DNA from: Planctomycetota bacterium
Lineage (GTDB): Bacteria > Planctomycetota > UBA1135 > GCA-002686595
Length of the DNA: 64,000 bases
Direction: 5' to 3'
Assembly (NCBI GenBank): GCA_002683825.1
Contig: NYUD01000072.1
Coordinates: 62,001 to 126,000, forward strand
Shown here: in pieces, positions 1 through 9,013 of the stretch
Position numbering within the stretch: position 1 is the stretch's first letter
How the letters are laid out: every line of letters begins with the position of its first letter
Notes under the pieces: model-generated
Databases searched by the model: none
Told to the model about the DNA's origin: nothing
The model's input: the letters and a program-made list of their open reading frames with translations, nothing else
Program-made: the position numbers and the translations under genes

Positions 1-2
1 GC

Positions 3-878
3 GATCACGGCGAAGGGCGTGGGCTGCACGGAGAGGATACGCACGGCAACTGCGTCTTCGACTCGACCTTGCGGGTGCCGCTGGTGGTTCGCTACCCCGA
101 CGGTTGGGGTGGGGGAGAGCGATATTCAGAGCCGGTGAGCGTGGTGGATGTCCAGCCCACCGTACTCGAGGCCTTCGGATTGGCCGCGCCTTCCAATGTC
201 GATGGACGCAGCCTGTATCGGACTCTTCCGGACCCGGAGCGCGGCGTGTATTTCGAGAGCTATCTCGGCCACGTTTCGTTCGGGTGGAGCCACCTGGTCG
301 GTTGGGCGGATCGAAAGGGCAAGTTCATTCACGGCAGTTCGCCCGAGTTCTACGTCTTGATGGACGATTCGCAGGAGCACAAGAACCGGATCTCCACGGT
401 GGGCTCGGACGTCGGTCCTTACCGACGGAGCCTCGGAGAGGTGTGCGGTCGAGGGCGTCTCGAGCGGGGCGAGTTGCAGGACTCCCCCGAAGATCTCCAG
501 GCGCAGATCGCGGATCTGGGCTACGCCGGAACGGATTCGGAAGTGACGCAGCTGCCGGACCCTCTGGACGGAAGCGACCGACCGAGTCCCCATGCGCGCA
601 TCACAGAGGCGCGGGAGTTTCAGAAGGCGCACCTGCTGGTGAGTCAGGGCCGTTTCGCAGAAGCGCTTCCGATCCTCCTCGAGATGACCGAGGAGGACGG
701 GACCAACCCCACCGCTCTCTATCTTCTTGGGCGCTGCCTGATGAAAGCGGAGAGATATCACGAGGCGATCGCGGCCTTCGAGCGAGCCATCGACCTGCGC
801 GACGGGCGCTTCAGCGCCTGTCGCCTGAGGCTCGCGCGTTGCTACGAGGCCATCCGCATCACCGGCGAAGCTCGATAA
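3..878 (+). CDS. Sulfatase-like hydrolase with C-terminal TPR, 5' end outside window
   Basis: The gene starts before the window; its frame is open from the first complete codon. The first visible residues, DHGEGRGLHGE, are the Asp-His metal-binding motif of the alkaline phosphatase/sulfatase superfamily, followed by the usual TLRVPLVV segment. About 155 residues further on comes an LGYAG motif like the one that ends the other Thr-type members of this window. After it lies roughly one and a half TPR units (about residues 205-290 of the visible part). The nucleophile region is off the window, so the class is inferred from DHGE and LGY. A TPR tail after the enzyme domain is a known arrangement; partner and substrate are unknown. 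The 3' end overlaps the convergent ASPIC/UnbV gene by 20 bases, and the TPR array looks short, so the tail may be truncated. Confidence 0.85.
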   Translation, partial: DHGEGRGLHGEDTHGNCVFDSTLRVPLVVRYPDGWGGGERYSEPVSVVDVQPTVLEAFGLAAPSNVDGRSLYRTLPDPERGVYFESYLGHVSFGWSHLVGWADRKGKFIHGSSPEFYVLMDDSQEHKNRISTVGSDVGPYRRSLGEVCGRGRLERGELQDSPEDLQAQIADLGYAGTDSEVTQLPDPLDGSDRPSPHARITEAREFQKAHLLVSQGRFAEALPILLEMTEEDGTNPTALYLLGRCLMKAERYHEAIAAFERAIDLRDGRFSACRLRLARCYEAIRITGEAR

Positions 879-2526
879 TGCGATTCACGCCCGGCACCTG
901 GATCTTCTCGCGCGTTCCATCGATCCATCGCACCTCGAGCGACTCGACCTTCGTGTGCTCTCCCAACCCGAAGTGCACGCGTGGATCGCTCGCCGAACAA
1001 TAGCTGTAGGCGCTGCGGACCTCGCGCAGGACGGTTCGGTCGGCGAGTCGGAGCGTGAGCGTGGCGCCCAGGGCGTCGCGCCCATGTTCGTCGAGCACGC
1101 GGACAAGGAGCCAGTTGCCGGAGGCTTCCACCGCATTGAAAAGGACGTACGCAGGTGCGTCCCGGTTTGCGACCACGATATCGACCCGCCCATCGTTGTC
1201 GAGGTCGCCGAACGCCGCCCCGCGCGAGGTATGAATGAGCGGCGGATACGTGCCCCCGCGCGGCGAGACCTCCTCGAAGGATCTAGGCCCTACTCCGCGG
1301 AAGAGAAGGTTCGGCTCCGCCAGAGCATCGTCGTCATCGTGCCCATCCACATCGCTCGCCACGCGACCGTTGGCCTGGTACAGATCCAACCTGCCATCGT
1401 TGTCGAAATCCGCCCAACCGGTCCCGAAGCGCGTGAAAGAGCGACTCACCGTGCCCAATCCCGAGATCGCGGTGATGTCGGTAAAGAACCCCCCGTCGTT
1501 CATGAAGAGCGAATCGGATTCGCGGCGCAGGTTGCTGACGAGCACGTCGAGGTCCCCGTCGTCGTCGATGTCCGCGGCGGTCACTCCCATCCCCGCCTTG
1601 GGCTTGCCGTCCTGGTCGATGGCGCAGCCCAAGAGCATCGCCTGGTCCTTGAAACGGCCGTTCCCCTGGTTCACCCACAGCTGATCCGGCCGCCCGTCGT
1701 TGGCGACGAAGATGTCGACCTGCCCGTCGCCCGTGAAGTCGCCGCACACGACCCCCAAGCCCGTTCCGAAGGCCGAACGAATCCCGGCCTCCTGGGAAAC
1801 ATCGCTGAAAGCGCCGCTCCCGTCGTTGCGGTAGAGCACGTCGACCGCGGGAGCGTTGTAGACCGCGGGAGCGCAGTAATCCCGTTGCCCGAGCGTGTTC
1901 CAGCAGTCCTTCTCCGTCCCCGTGGACCAGATCAGGTAGTTTGCGACGAAGAGGTCGAGATCGCCGTCCGCGTCGTAGTCGACGAAAGCGGCGCTGCTTG
2001 CGAAGCTGCGGTCCCCGACGCCGGCGGCTTGGGTGACATCGGCGAACGTCCCTTCCCCGCCTCCGCGCAGGAGCACGTTCCGCCCGACGTTCGTCACGTA
2101 CAGGTCGACGTGCCCGTCGTTGTCGTAATCCCCCGTGGCCGCGCCGATCCCGTAGCCCCGATCATCGGCACCGCTCTCCACCGTGACGTCCTCGAAACCG
2201 GCCTCCCCGGAGTTTCGGTACAGCTGGTTTCCAGGACGTTCCTCCGCAGGAGCGGCCAGGGATCCCGCCTGGACGAAATAGACGTCGAGATCCCCATCCT
2301 CGTCCATGTCGAGGAGAGCCAGTCCCCCGGTGACGACTTCCGGCGTGTAGTACTCCGCGTCGTGTCCGGAGCGATGAACGAAAGTGATGCCGGCGCTCGC
2401 ACTCCGCTCCTGAAACCAGGGCGTAACACCCTCTTTCGGAGAAAGAGGCGGGGGCGCGCCTTCGTCGCCTCCTCCACAGGCAAACAGAGCGAGGCATGCC
2501 AGAGCCAGCGGCGGGGCTGAGCTCAA
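859..2526 (-). CDS. FG-GAP/VCBS repeat lipoprotein with C-terminal ASPIC/UnbV domain
   Basis: About 555 residues. The chosen TTG start at 2526 overlaps the stop of the upstream TPR gene as TTGA, has a GGAGG-like ribosome site just upstream, and gives a lipoprotein signal (hydrophobic stretch ending LFAC, then GGGDEG). A frame open further upstream lies wholly inside the TPR gene and is not used. At least seven acidic calcium-binding repeats are visible, for example DMDEDGDLDVYF, DYDADGDLDLFVANY and DLDNDGRVDIVVANRD, as in beta-propeller FG-GAP/VCBS proteins. The last 85 or so residues match the ASPIC/UnbV type (GRDALGATLTLRLADR, then VHFGLGEHTKVESLEVRW). Likely anchored in the outer membrane or periplasm as a binding or adhesion protein; no enzymatic residues recognised. 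Translationally coupled to the TPR lipoprotein, so the two probably act together. Confidence 0.9.
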   Translation of the reverse strand: MSSAPPLALACLALFACGGGDEGAPPPLSPKEGVTPWFQERSASAGITFVHRSGHDAEYYTPEVVTGGLALLDMDEDGDLDVYFVQAGSLAAPAEERPGNQLYRNSGEAGFEDVTVESGADDRGYGIGAATGDYDNDGHVDLYVTNVGRNVLLRGGGEGTFADVTQAAGVGDRSFASSAAFVDYDADGDLDLFVANYLIWSTGTEKDCWNTLGQRDYCAPAVYNAPAVDVLYRNDGSGAFSDVSQEAGIRSAFGTGLGVVCGDFTGDGQVDIFVANDGRPDQLWVNQGNGRFKDQAMLLGCAIDQDGKPKAGMGVTAADIDDDGDLDVLVSNLRRESDSLFMNDGGFFTDITAISGLGTVSRSFTRFGTGWADFDNDGRLDLYQANGRVASDVDGHDDDDALAEPNLLFRGVGPRSFEEVSPRGGTYPPLIHTSRGAAFGDLDNDGRVDIVVANRDAPAYVLFNAVEASGNWLLVRVLDEHGRDALGATLTLRLADRTVLREVRSAYSYCSASDPRVHFGLGEHTKVESLEVRWIDGTREKIQVPGVNRIIELRR

Positions 2527-4034
2527 CCCTCGCCCTCCGTTTCCCGGCGCTTTTCGATGTCGTCCAGGGCCTTCAGGATGGCCGGGTCCTCCGGGGCCAG
2601 TTGTCGAGCCCGTTCGAGGGGCGCCAGGGCCTCGTCGAGGTGACCCGAATTGGCCAGCGCTGCGGAAAGCAAGAACAGCGTTGGAGCGGAGGCGGGTTGA
2701 AGAATATCGAGCTGACGCAGCACGCCTATCGCTTCGGCCCAGCGCGCGTTCCGGCACAGGGCGCGCCCCGCCTTCTCGTGCCACATCACGGAGGTGCGAT
2801 CGAAACCTGCCGCCTGCAGGAAGGCATCGGCGGCCTGCTTTTCCAGGCCCATGTCGAGCAATACGTCGCCACGTAGCCCGTGGGCGTTGGCGAAGGTCGG
2901 ACTCAGTTCACACGCCTTGCGAATGCTCTCGAGGGCGGTCCCGAGCAGGCCGGGGTCGGGGGGCTCTCCGGCCTGTCGCGCCTTGTCTCGATAGGCGCCG
3001 GCCAGATGGAGGTGGATCATGTCTTGCAGCGGTTCGATGCGCCTCGCCTCGGCCAGGAGATCGATCGCTCGGTCCGGCTCGCCGTTCTTGCGGTAGGCCC
3101 GGTGCAGATTGATGTGGATCAACGTGTCTGTCGGCTCGCGCTCGTGGAGCTTCTCGAGGAGCGCGATGGCCTGGTCGAGATGCCCCTTGTCCAGTGCATC
3201 GACGGCGAACAGGAACTCCTTGCGATAGCCCGCGCGCAGCGCGAACACCTGACCCAGCCAGGGGTCCTCCCGCACGGGTTCTCCGCCGGTGCCGCTCGCG
3301 AGTGCGCGTGCGGCATCCTCCATGCGCCCCATCTTCCTGTAGGCCGTGCCCAGGAGAAAGCGTGCGTTGTCGTCCCGGGGTACCCGCTCCAGGTGTTCCT
3401 CCAGGAGGGCGACGGCTTCCGGGCTGCGCGCCTTTTGAAGATGCACGCGCGCCATGCCCACGACCGCAGCCGCATCCTGCGGAGCGATGGCCAGCGCAGC
3501 CTGCATGGCCGCCCCGGCCTGGTCGAGCTCGCCCCGTGCGAGTCGCAAGAAACCCAGGCGCCAGTGGGACGGCGGATAGGCGGGTTCGATCCTGATGCTC
3601 CGTTCGGTGTGCGCGACGGCCAGGTCCGTCTCGCCCAGCTGGTCCTCGATCAACGCGAGAAGGTACCAGGTCTGCGCGTCCTCCTCGTCGCGCGAGAGCC
3701 TCTCTTCATAGCAGGTCCGAGCGAGCTCGAAACGTCGGTACGCATGAAAAACCATCCCTAGCTGGCTCCAGAGTTCGGGGCGGTGAGGGGCCCGGTTCAA
3801 ATTCTCCGCCGCGCCTCGAATGATCTCGACAGCCGCCGGATCGAGGCCTGCGAAGTCCGCCGGGAGGGGCGCTTGCGTCAGGCGGTTCCCAGCGTCTTTC
3901 GTTGCCGGATTATCCGCTTGCGAGCATCCGTTCAAGGCGACGATCAAAGCGAGACACCCACTCCCCAGAGCGGTCGGGAATGTCCGGCATCGCCATGTGT
4001 TTCTCTGTTCTTGGGCGGCCTCTGCGCGTTTCAT
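2523..4034 (-). CDS. TPR-repeat lipoprotein
   Basis: 503 residues. The N-terminus has a basic segment, a hydrophobic core and the lipobox LNGC, so a lipid-anchored periplasmic protein is expected. Most of the rest is a TPR solenoid with many helix pairs carrying the W/A/G/P pattern, for example WSQLGMVFHAYRRFELA, WRLGFLRLARGELDQA and FLLGTAYRKMGRMEDA, ending just before the stop. It is the first gene of a two-gene unit with the ASPIC/UnbV lipoprotein; the stop and next start overlap by four bases. TPR arrays bind other proteins, and a pairing with ASPIC/UnbV proteins suggests a scaffold for the propeller partner; that is inference. The upstream flank is a 283-base divergent spacer facing rsmD. 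Confidence 0.88.
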   Translation of the reverse strand: MKRAEAAQEQRNTWRCRTFPTALGSGCLALIVALNGCSQADNPATKDAGNRLTQAPLPADFAGLDPAAVEIIRGAAENLNRAPHRPELWSQLGMVFHAYRRFELARTCYEERLSRDEEDAQTWYLLALIEDQLGETDLAVAHTERSIRIEPAYPPSHWRLGFLRLARGELDQAGAAMQAALAIAPQDAAAVVGMARVHLQKARSPEAVALLEEHLERVPRDDNARFLLGTAYRKMGRMEDAARALASGTGGEPVREDPWLGQVFALRAGYRKEFLFAVDALDKGHLDQAIALLEKLHEREPTDTLIHINLHRAYRKNGEPDRAIDLLAEARRIEPLQDMIHLHLAGAYRDKARQAGEPPDPGLLGTALESIRKACELSPTFANAHGLRGDVLLDMGLEKQAADAFLQAAGFDRTSVMWHEKAGRALCRNARWAEAIGVLRQLDILQPASAPTLFLLSAALANSGHLDEALAPLERARQLAPEDPAILKALDDIEKRRETEGEG

Positions 4035-4317
4035 CGGGCTCTTCGTTCCCGGGCGTCAGGTTATCGTCTTCCTGGAGGGACGTCCGAGTTTTGTATCAAT
4101 CTATCCCGGCCGTTCTTCCGGGCGGCGCGGGTTGTGAACGTTGTTTCCGCCTGTTTGGTATGACACTTCGTCGCTTGAGTGGCCGTATCCCCAGCCCCCC
4201 GAGAAGCGAGTGATCGAGGCCTCTTCGTACGCAGGAATCTTGGTCCCGTCAGGGAGTACGAGGCCCTCCGCCCGATTCTCGAAACCCTCGCCGTCGATTC
4301 TTTGGCAAACTGCCCCC

Positions 4318-4914
4318 GTGCGAATCATCGCCGGTTCCCTGCGGGGCCGCTCGTTCGACGCCCCGGTGGGGCGCGGGACGCGGCCGATGCTCGATCGTGT
4401 GCGCGAGGCGATCTTCTCGACCCTCGCTCCGCGCCTGGAAGACGCCTTTGTCCTGGATCTCTTCGCCGGCAGCGGGGGGCTGAGCTTCGAGTCCCTGTCT
4501 CGCGGCGCCCGACGCGCACGTCCCATCGAGTCAGATCGCAAGGCTTTCGCCTTCCTGAAGCGCAATCTGGAAAGTCTGGGCGTGGAGGATCGTGCGGATC
4601 CGGTACGCGCAGATGCGCTTGATCCGCGGGCCTGGGGGGGGGAACCTGCGGACATTACCTTTCTCGATCCACCCTATCCCTGGCTGAAAAAGCAGAAGGA
4701 ACGATGCGCGATCTTCGAGGGGGTTCGGATCCTTCTGACCGAGGCCGTCGCACCCACAGGTCTGATCGTCTTCCACGCACCTCGCAATGCCGTTTCTGCC
4801 GGCGAGTTCGGAAAAGGCCTCGAGCTCTCCGAGCGGATCTACGGATCGAACTCGATCTGGTACGTGGAACGGGGAGAGGATTGGTCCCGGCCGGAGAGGT
4901 CCGATGACGGCTGA
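4318..4914 (+). CDS. rsmD: 16S rRNA (guanine-N2)-methyltransferase RsmD
   Basis: About 198 residues from the GTG at 4318, which gives the usual family N-terminus MRIIAGSLRGR. Class I SAM-dependent methyltransferase: motif I is VLDLFAGSGGLSFESLSRGA and the catalytic motif IV is FLDPPYP. RsmD methylates G966 (E. coli numbering) of 16S rRNA in the small subunit. Two features fit: the RP(M/T)LDRVREAIFS segment near residue 25, and the length, which is normal for the family. The frame is open further upstream to 4141 but that part has no resemblance to the family. The last 11 bases overlap nagA, so the two genes are probably co-transcribed even though their roles are unrelated. Confidence 0.92.
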   Translation: MRIIAGSLRGRSFDAPVGRGTRPMLDRVREAIFSTLAPRLEDAFVLDLFAGSGGLSFESLSRGARRARPIESDRKAFAFLKRNLESLGVEDRADPVRADALDPRAWGGEPADITFLDPPYPWLKKQKERCAIFEGVRILLTEAVAPTGLIVFHAPRNAVSAGEFGKGLELSERIYGSNSIWYVERGEDWSRPERSDDG

Positions 4915-6106
4915 AACGATGGCGAAGCGGGAAGTTATCGGGCGCCTCTTGATCGGAAGCCGGCTGGTTCCCGGTCGGCTGTCGATCCGGGGCGAGCGCA
5001 TCGAAGCTGTCGAACGAACGGAAGGACTCGGCGATCCTTCGAAGCTGCCCATCGTCGCCCCCGGCCTGATCGATCTGCACATCCACGGTTTCGCGGGCGA
5101 GCAACCCCTCGACAATTTAGCGGCACTGTGCACCGGATTGGCGCATGTCGGGACGACGGCCTTTCAGCCGACCTTATTTCCTGCGGCACCCGAGGTTCTC
5201 GGCAATCAGGCCGAAGAGGTGATGCGACAAGCGGGCCGACTGGAATCAGGCGCGCGCGTGATCGGTTTGCATCTGGAGGGCCCGTTCGTCAATCCGAACA
5301 AGGCCGGGGCTTTGCCGCGCGAATGCCTGGCGACGCCGTCGGTCGCCGCGCTGCACTCGATTCTCGGTCCGGGGAGCGGCGACGGCCGCGGGATTCGCAC
5401 GATGACGCTCGCGCCCGAGCTGGAGGGATCCGACGAACTGATCGCCGAGCTCGCGCGTTGCGACGTGCGCGTCTCCCTGGGGCACAGCGCCGCCACCTGG
5501 CAGCAGGCATCCAGCGCGGCCCGTGCCGGAGCGGTGGGGGCGACCCACCTCTTCAATGCGATGGGCCCCGTGCACCACCGCGCTGCGGGGTTGGCGAACT
5601 TCGCGCTGTCGGATGACGCGCTCTTTGCGGAGATCATCGGCGATCTGGTGCACGTCTCCGCCGAGGGGTTTCGCCTGGCCTTGCGTACCCGCGGGCCGAG
5701 GGGATTGGCGCTCGTTTCCGATGCCCTCTGGGCTGCGGGGACCGGTTGCAGCGTCTTCCATTCCCACGGTCGGCGCTGCTTTCAACGTGACGGAGCGATC
5801 TGGACACGGCCGCAGGTCGAGGGAGAGCAAGATCGGTCGTCGGACCCTATCCTGACCGGCGCCGCCGCCTCCCAGTTCGAGGCCTGCGGACGCCTGGTGA
5901 AGGGGGGAGTTTGTTCCATTGAAGAGGCATTGACCATGGCCTCCGAAACCCCCGCTCGTGCTCTGGGTCTGGAAAAGGACATGGGATGCCTGGTACCGGG
6001 AGCGCGCGCCGATCTCATTCTTCTGGACGAGGCCACGTGGTCTTTGCGCTCGGTTCTGGTCGGTGGAAAGCCGTCGGAGCCAACACCTGAGAAGAGCGCT
6101 ACGTAG
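4904..6106 (+). CDS. nagA: N-acetylglucosamine-6-phosphate deacetylase
   Basis: 400 residues from the ATG at 4904, preceded by GGAGAGG. Amidohydrolase-superfamily enzyme that removes the acetyl group from GlcNAc-6-phosphate in amino-sugar recycling. Visible motifs in order: GLIDLHIHGF (metal HxH, about residue 55), HLEGPFVNPNKAGA (metal Glu and substrate loop, near residue 120), LGHS (metal His), THLFNAMGPVHHR (metal His and substrate contact) and LVSDAL with the catalytic Asp. C-terminus shows the family return to the small beta domain (GCLVPGARADLILLD). No nagB or PTS gene is visible nearby. It overlaps rsmD by 11 bases. The protein could also act on related N-acetylhexosamine phosphates. 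Confidence 0.92.
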   Translation: MTAETMAKREVIGRLLIGSRLVPGRLSIRGERIEAVERTEGLGDPSKLPIVAPGLIDLHIHGFAGEQPLDNLAALCTGLAHVGTTAFQPTLFPAAPEVLGNQAEEVMRQAGRLESGARVIGLHLEGPFVNPNKAGALPRECLATPSVAALHSILGPGSGDGRGIRTMTLAPELEGSDELIAELARCDVRVSLGHSAATWQQASSAARAGAVGATHLFNAMGPVHHRAAGLANFALSDDALFAEIIGDLVHVSAEGFRLALRTRGPRGLALVSDALWAAGTGCSVFHSHGRRCFQRDGAIWTRPQVEGEQDRSSDPILTGAAASQFEACGRLVKGGVCSIEEALTMASETPARALGLEKDMGCLVPGARADLILLDEATWSLRSVLVGGKPSEPTPEKSAT

Positions 6107-6129
6107 CTGAAGTCGCCACGTATCGAACC

Positions 6130-7569
6130 ATGAAGCTCACCCCCTCTGTCCGCCTCTTGGTGCTGCTCTCGCTCGCCTCCTGCGGTGGCGGCAAGCCGCA
6201 GGGGCCTAACATTCTTCTCATTACATTAGACACGACTCGGGCGGATCACCTGGGTTGCTACGGCTACTCGCGAGCGACCTCGCCGGAGCTTGACCGGCTC
6301 GCTCAGGAGTCGGTCGTCTACGACAACGCCTACGCCGTTTCGAGTTGGACGATGCCGGCGCACGCGTCGCTCTTCACGGGCAAGTTCCCCTCGGCCCACG
6401 GCGCGAAGTACGATCCGGAGGGAGCGCTGAAGCTCCTGGACGGGATCGACGGACATCCGGATTGGGACAAGTACCGCGCCAATCCCATCGCCGATGATGA
6501 GATTACCTTGGCGGCACTGCTGGCCGATCACGGCTACGCGACCGGAGGTGTCGTCGGAGGTCCGTGGATGAAGAAGCCCTTTCGCCTGGATCGGGGTTTC
6601 CAGTTTTACGACGACGACAACATCACTGAATTGAACGGGCGCGATGCCGAAGATCTGACCCGGGTTGCGAAGGAATTCATGGACCGCAACGCAGATCGGC
6701 CCTTCTTTCTGTTTCTGAACTACTACGATGCTCACAGCCCATTCGTGCCGAAGTGGGATCACCTGCGAAGGTTCAGCGATCTTGGGCCGAGTTTTCAGGG
6801 GATCCTCAACAAGGCCTCCAAGCAACAGCAACTGTCCGAGGAGGAAGCGCGCATCCTTCAGAATGCTCTCTACGACAGCGAGATCGCCTACGCCGACGGC
6901 TTCATGGGAGAGTTGTTCAGCCACCTTCGAGCGAAGGGGCTCTGGGATGACACGTGGATCATCGTCACGTCCGATCACGGCGAGCTGATGGGGGATCCGC
7001 TTCTCGGCGAATCCGGCCTGTGGGGTCACGGCAACTCGCTCTCGCAGGCCGAGATCCACATTCCCATGGTCGTGAAGTACCCGGCCGTGAACGGAGAACC
7101 CGGTCGCCGCGGTCGTGACGAAACGCCGGTCCAGCAGCTGGACGTCTTGCCGACGATTCTACAAGGCGTCGGGTTGGAGCTTCCCGAGGTCTTGGCCGAG
7201 CGGATCCAGGGCAATCCCTTCGACCGACAGAACCGCCCCGTGTTCGCAGAGGTGTATCCGCTCCCCATGATGAACTCGGAGGGAAAGGACTGGCGCCATT
7301 TAGGAGATTGGCGCGTGATGTTCGATGGCAAGAAAAAGTACGTCTGGAGCTCCGAGGGCAAGCACTACATGGTCGACCTGGCGGCCGACCCGGGTGAGAC
7401 GCTCAACGTTCTCGAAGCGGGCAGTGCGGAAGATGAGAAGTTCGAACGTCGCGTGATGAACTTCCTCCGGAGCTTGCCCGAGCCCGGCGGGGTCGGGGAT
7501 GTCGACGATCTGCCCGATGACGTCTTGAAGAAGCTAAAGGGGCTGGGCTACGTCGACGTGGACGACTAG
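6130..7569 (+). CDS. Sulfatase-superfamily lipoprotein, Thr-type (no CxPSR)
   Basis: 479 residues with a lipoprotein signal ending LASC at residue 20. The fold motifs are clear: NILLITLDTTRADHLGCYGY (first metal Asp), the nucleophile site SWTMPAHASLFTG, a TSDHGEL metal pair and a C-terminal LKGLGYV. Where FGly sulfatases have C-x-P-S-R, this protein has T-M-P-A-H, so it cannot carry formylglycine. The Asp-His pair with a Thr nucleophile is the pattern of two-metal phosphatases, phosphodiesterases and phosphoglycerol transferases. A name of sulfatase would probably be wrong about its chemistry. It follows nagA by 23 bases on the same strand and could be in the same transcript. Substrate unknown; a lipid-anchored periplasmic enzyme is expected. 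Confidence 0.88.
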   Translation: MKLTPSVRLLVLLSLASCGGGKPQGPNILLITLDTTRADHLGCYGYSRATSPELDRLAQESVVYDNAYAVSSWTMPAHASLFTGKFPSAHGAKYDPEGALKLLDGIDGHPDWDKYRANPIADDEITLAALLADHGYATGGVVGGPWMKKPFRLDRGFQFYDDDNITELNGRDAEDLTRVAKEFMDRNADRPFFLFLNYYDAHSPFVPKWDHLRRFSDLGPSFQGILNKASKQQQLSEEEARILQNALYDSEIAYADGFMGELFSHLRAKGLWDDTWIIVTSDHGELMGDPLLGESGLWGHGNSLSQAEIHIPMVVKYPAVNGEPGRRGRDETPVQQLDVLPTILQGVGLELPEVLAERIQGNPFDRQNRPVFAEVYPLPMMNSEGKDWRHLGDWRVMFDGKKKYVWSSEGKHYMVDLAADPGETLNVLEAGSAEDEKFERRVMNFLRSLPEPGGVGDVDDLPDDVLKKLKGLGYVDVDD

Positions 7570-7662
7570 GAGTCCGATATGCAGACCACCTCCGCGTGGA
7601 CCAACGTCCCGGCGAGGGACATCGGCGAGTTGCGCCGCCGCTTTGGTGGCGACTCGGTTTTC

Positions 7663-8835
7663 CTAGGCGGTGGGATGGTCGTCACCCGTCAAGGCACGCG
7701 CGAGGAGATCACCCAGGTTTGTCGAAGCGGGGGAGTCGCAGCCCTCGTCCGCGAGTTCGGCCAGTTCCTCGGGGGACATGGCTTCCTCGGGTTGGATGGG
7801 TGAGCCGTCTCGGTGGAGCTGGGAAAGTCCCATGCGCTCTTCGTCCGCGTCGAAGTCCACGATTCGGACAACGACCGGTTGTCCCGTGCTCAGCACATCG
7901 CGTAGCCGCCGTTCGCGGCTGAGGCCCGATTCGGAGTTGTGCAATAAGCCCTCGACGCCCTTCGTGACGGAGACGAAGACGCCGTATTCCTCTGTCCTGG
8001 TGACGCGGCCTTCGAGGATTTGATCGGGATAGCCGATCCGCGCGAAGGCGGACCAGGGGCTTTCGACCATCTGCTTGAGTCCCAGTCCGACCCGCTTGCC
8101 TCCGCGCCGAATCGTCAGGATCTTGGCTTCGATGCTCTGGCCCTTTTTCACGACTTCGGAGGGGTGTTCGACGCGCTCGGAGGAGAGGTTCGAGATGTGG
8201 ATCATGCCCTCCAGACCCTGCCCGAAGCGCACGAACGCACCGTAGGGCTCGATGCGGCTGACGCTCCCGTGGATCACCTGTCCGACCTTCAGCGCACCCA
8301 CCTGGTGTTGCTCGCGGCTTTCCTTTCGCTGTTTGAGCACGCGCTTGCGCGAAACGAGCACGCGCTGGCGGGTGCCGTCGATCTCGATCACTTCGCAGGT
8401 GATCTCGGTGCCGATGAGGACGGCCGGATCCTGCTCCTTGGAGAGGCCGCTCTCGGACTTGGGCATGAAGGCGTGGAGTGGCCCGATCTTCAATTCCAGG
8501 CCTCCGGGGTTGCGGCCGGTCACCCGGCCGTTGACCCAGCTACCGCATTCCATGTCGCGCCACGAATTGAGCAGCCCTTCTTCGGCTCGCGCGAGCGCCC
8601 AGAGACCGTCCTCTTGTCCCAGCACCGTGAAGTCAAACACATCGCCGGGGAGAGGGGGGTCGTCAAACTGTCGGCTGGAGAGCACGCCCTGCATGCGAGG
8701 GCTGAGTTCGACGAAGACATCGTCCCCGTTTTGACCGACGATCACCCCGCTCCAGATTCGAAGCGTATGTTCGCCGTGTTCGGGCGGTTGTTCTGGATTC
8801 TGGCGTCTGCGTTCCACGACGAAAAGCGGCGGCAC
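7663..8835 (-). CDS. S1 RNA-binding domain protein (ribosomal protein S1-like)
   Basis: About 390 residues with four S1 (OB-fold) units: divergent ones near residues 27-90 and 97-170, and two clear ones near 185-260 (GQVIHGSVSRIEPYGAFVRF, then GLEGMIHISNLS) and 272-345 (GRVTRTEEYGVFVSVTKG, then VEGLLHNSE). The acidic C-terminus is unstructured-looking. S1 proteins bind mRNA at the ribosome or act in RNA turnover; with four repeats it is shorter than canonical six-repeat RpsA. The start is uncertain: GTG 8835 has no clear ribosome site, and the frame stays open upstream past position 9000 with plausible residues but no ATG, GTG or TTG. The gene lies downstream of the CSPSR sulfatase and converges with the gene ending at 7569. 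Confidence 0.85.
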   Translation of the reverse strand: MPPLFVVERRRQNPEQPPEHGEHTLRIWSGVIVGQNGDDVFVELSPRMQGVLSSRQFDDPPLPGDVFDFTVLGQEDGLWALARAEEGLLNSWRDMECGSWVNGRVTGRNPGGLELKIGPLHAFMPKSESGLSKEQDPAVLIGTEITCEVIEIDGTRQRVLVSRKRVLKQRKESREQHQVGALKVGQVIHGSVSRIEPYGAFVRFGQGLEGMIHISNLSSERVEHPSEVVKKGQSIEAKILTIRRGGKRVGLGLKQMVESPWSAFARIGYPDQILEGRVTRTEEYGVFVSVTKGVEGLLHNSESGLSRERRLRDVLSTGQPVVVRIVDFDADEERMGLSQLHRDGSPIQPEEAMSPEELAELADEGCDSPASTNLGDLLARALTGDDHPTA

Positions 8836-9013
8836 GCCCAGTATATCGCCGGGCTCGGGAATATGAAGTGAACGCAGGCGGAGTCGGGAGCGCCAGCTCG
8901 CGCCGGGCGCTTCGCCGCCACAGACGAACCCCTCGGGTTCGAGGCCCGTCTCCGGCGAGCGACGCGAGAACGGACTGGACTCCCTTGCCGGCTGCCTGGG
9001 AACCCCGGAGCTT

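Noticed and set aside
955..2520. Long plus-strand open frame (about 520 codons) opposite the ASPIC/UnbV gene
   Set aside because: Complementary to calcium-binding repeats; its valine- and glutamate-rich repeats are the antisense of the DxDxDG motif and have no family resemblance.
7579..7803. Small plus-strand frame of 74 codons after the gene ending at 7569
   Set aside because: Overlaps the end of the S1 gene for most of its length. Its first 28 codons look weakly protein-like, but there is no support for a real gene.
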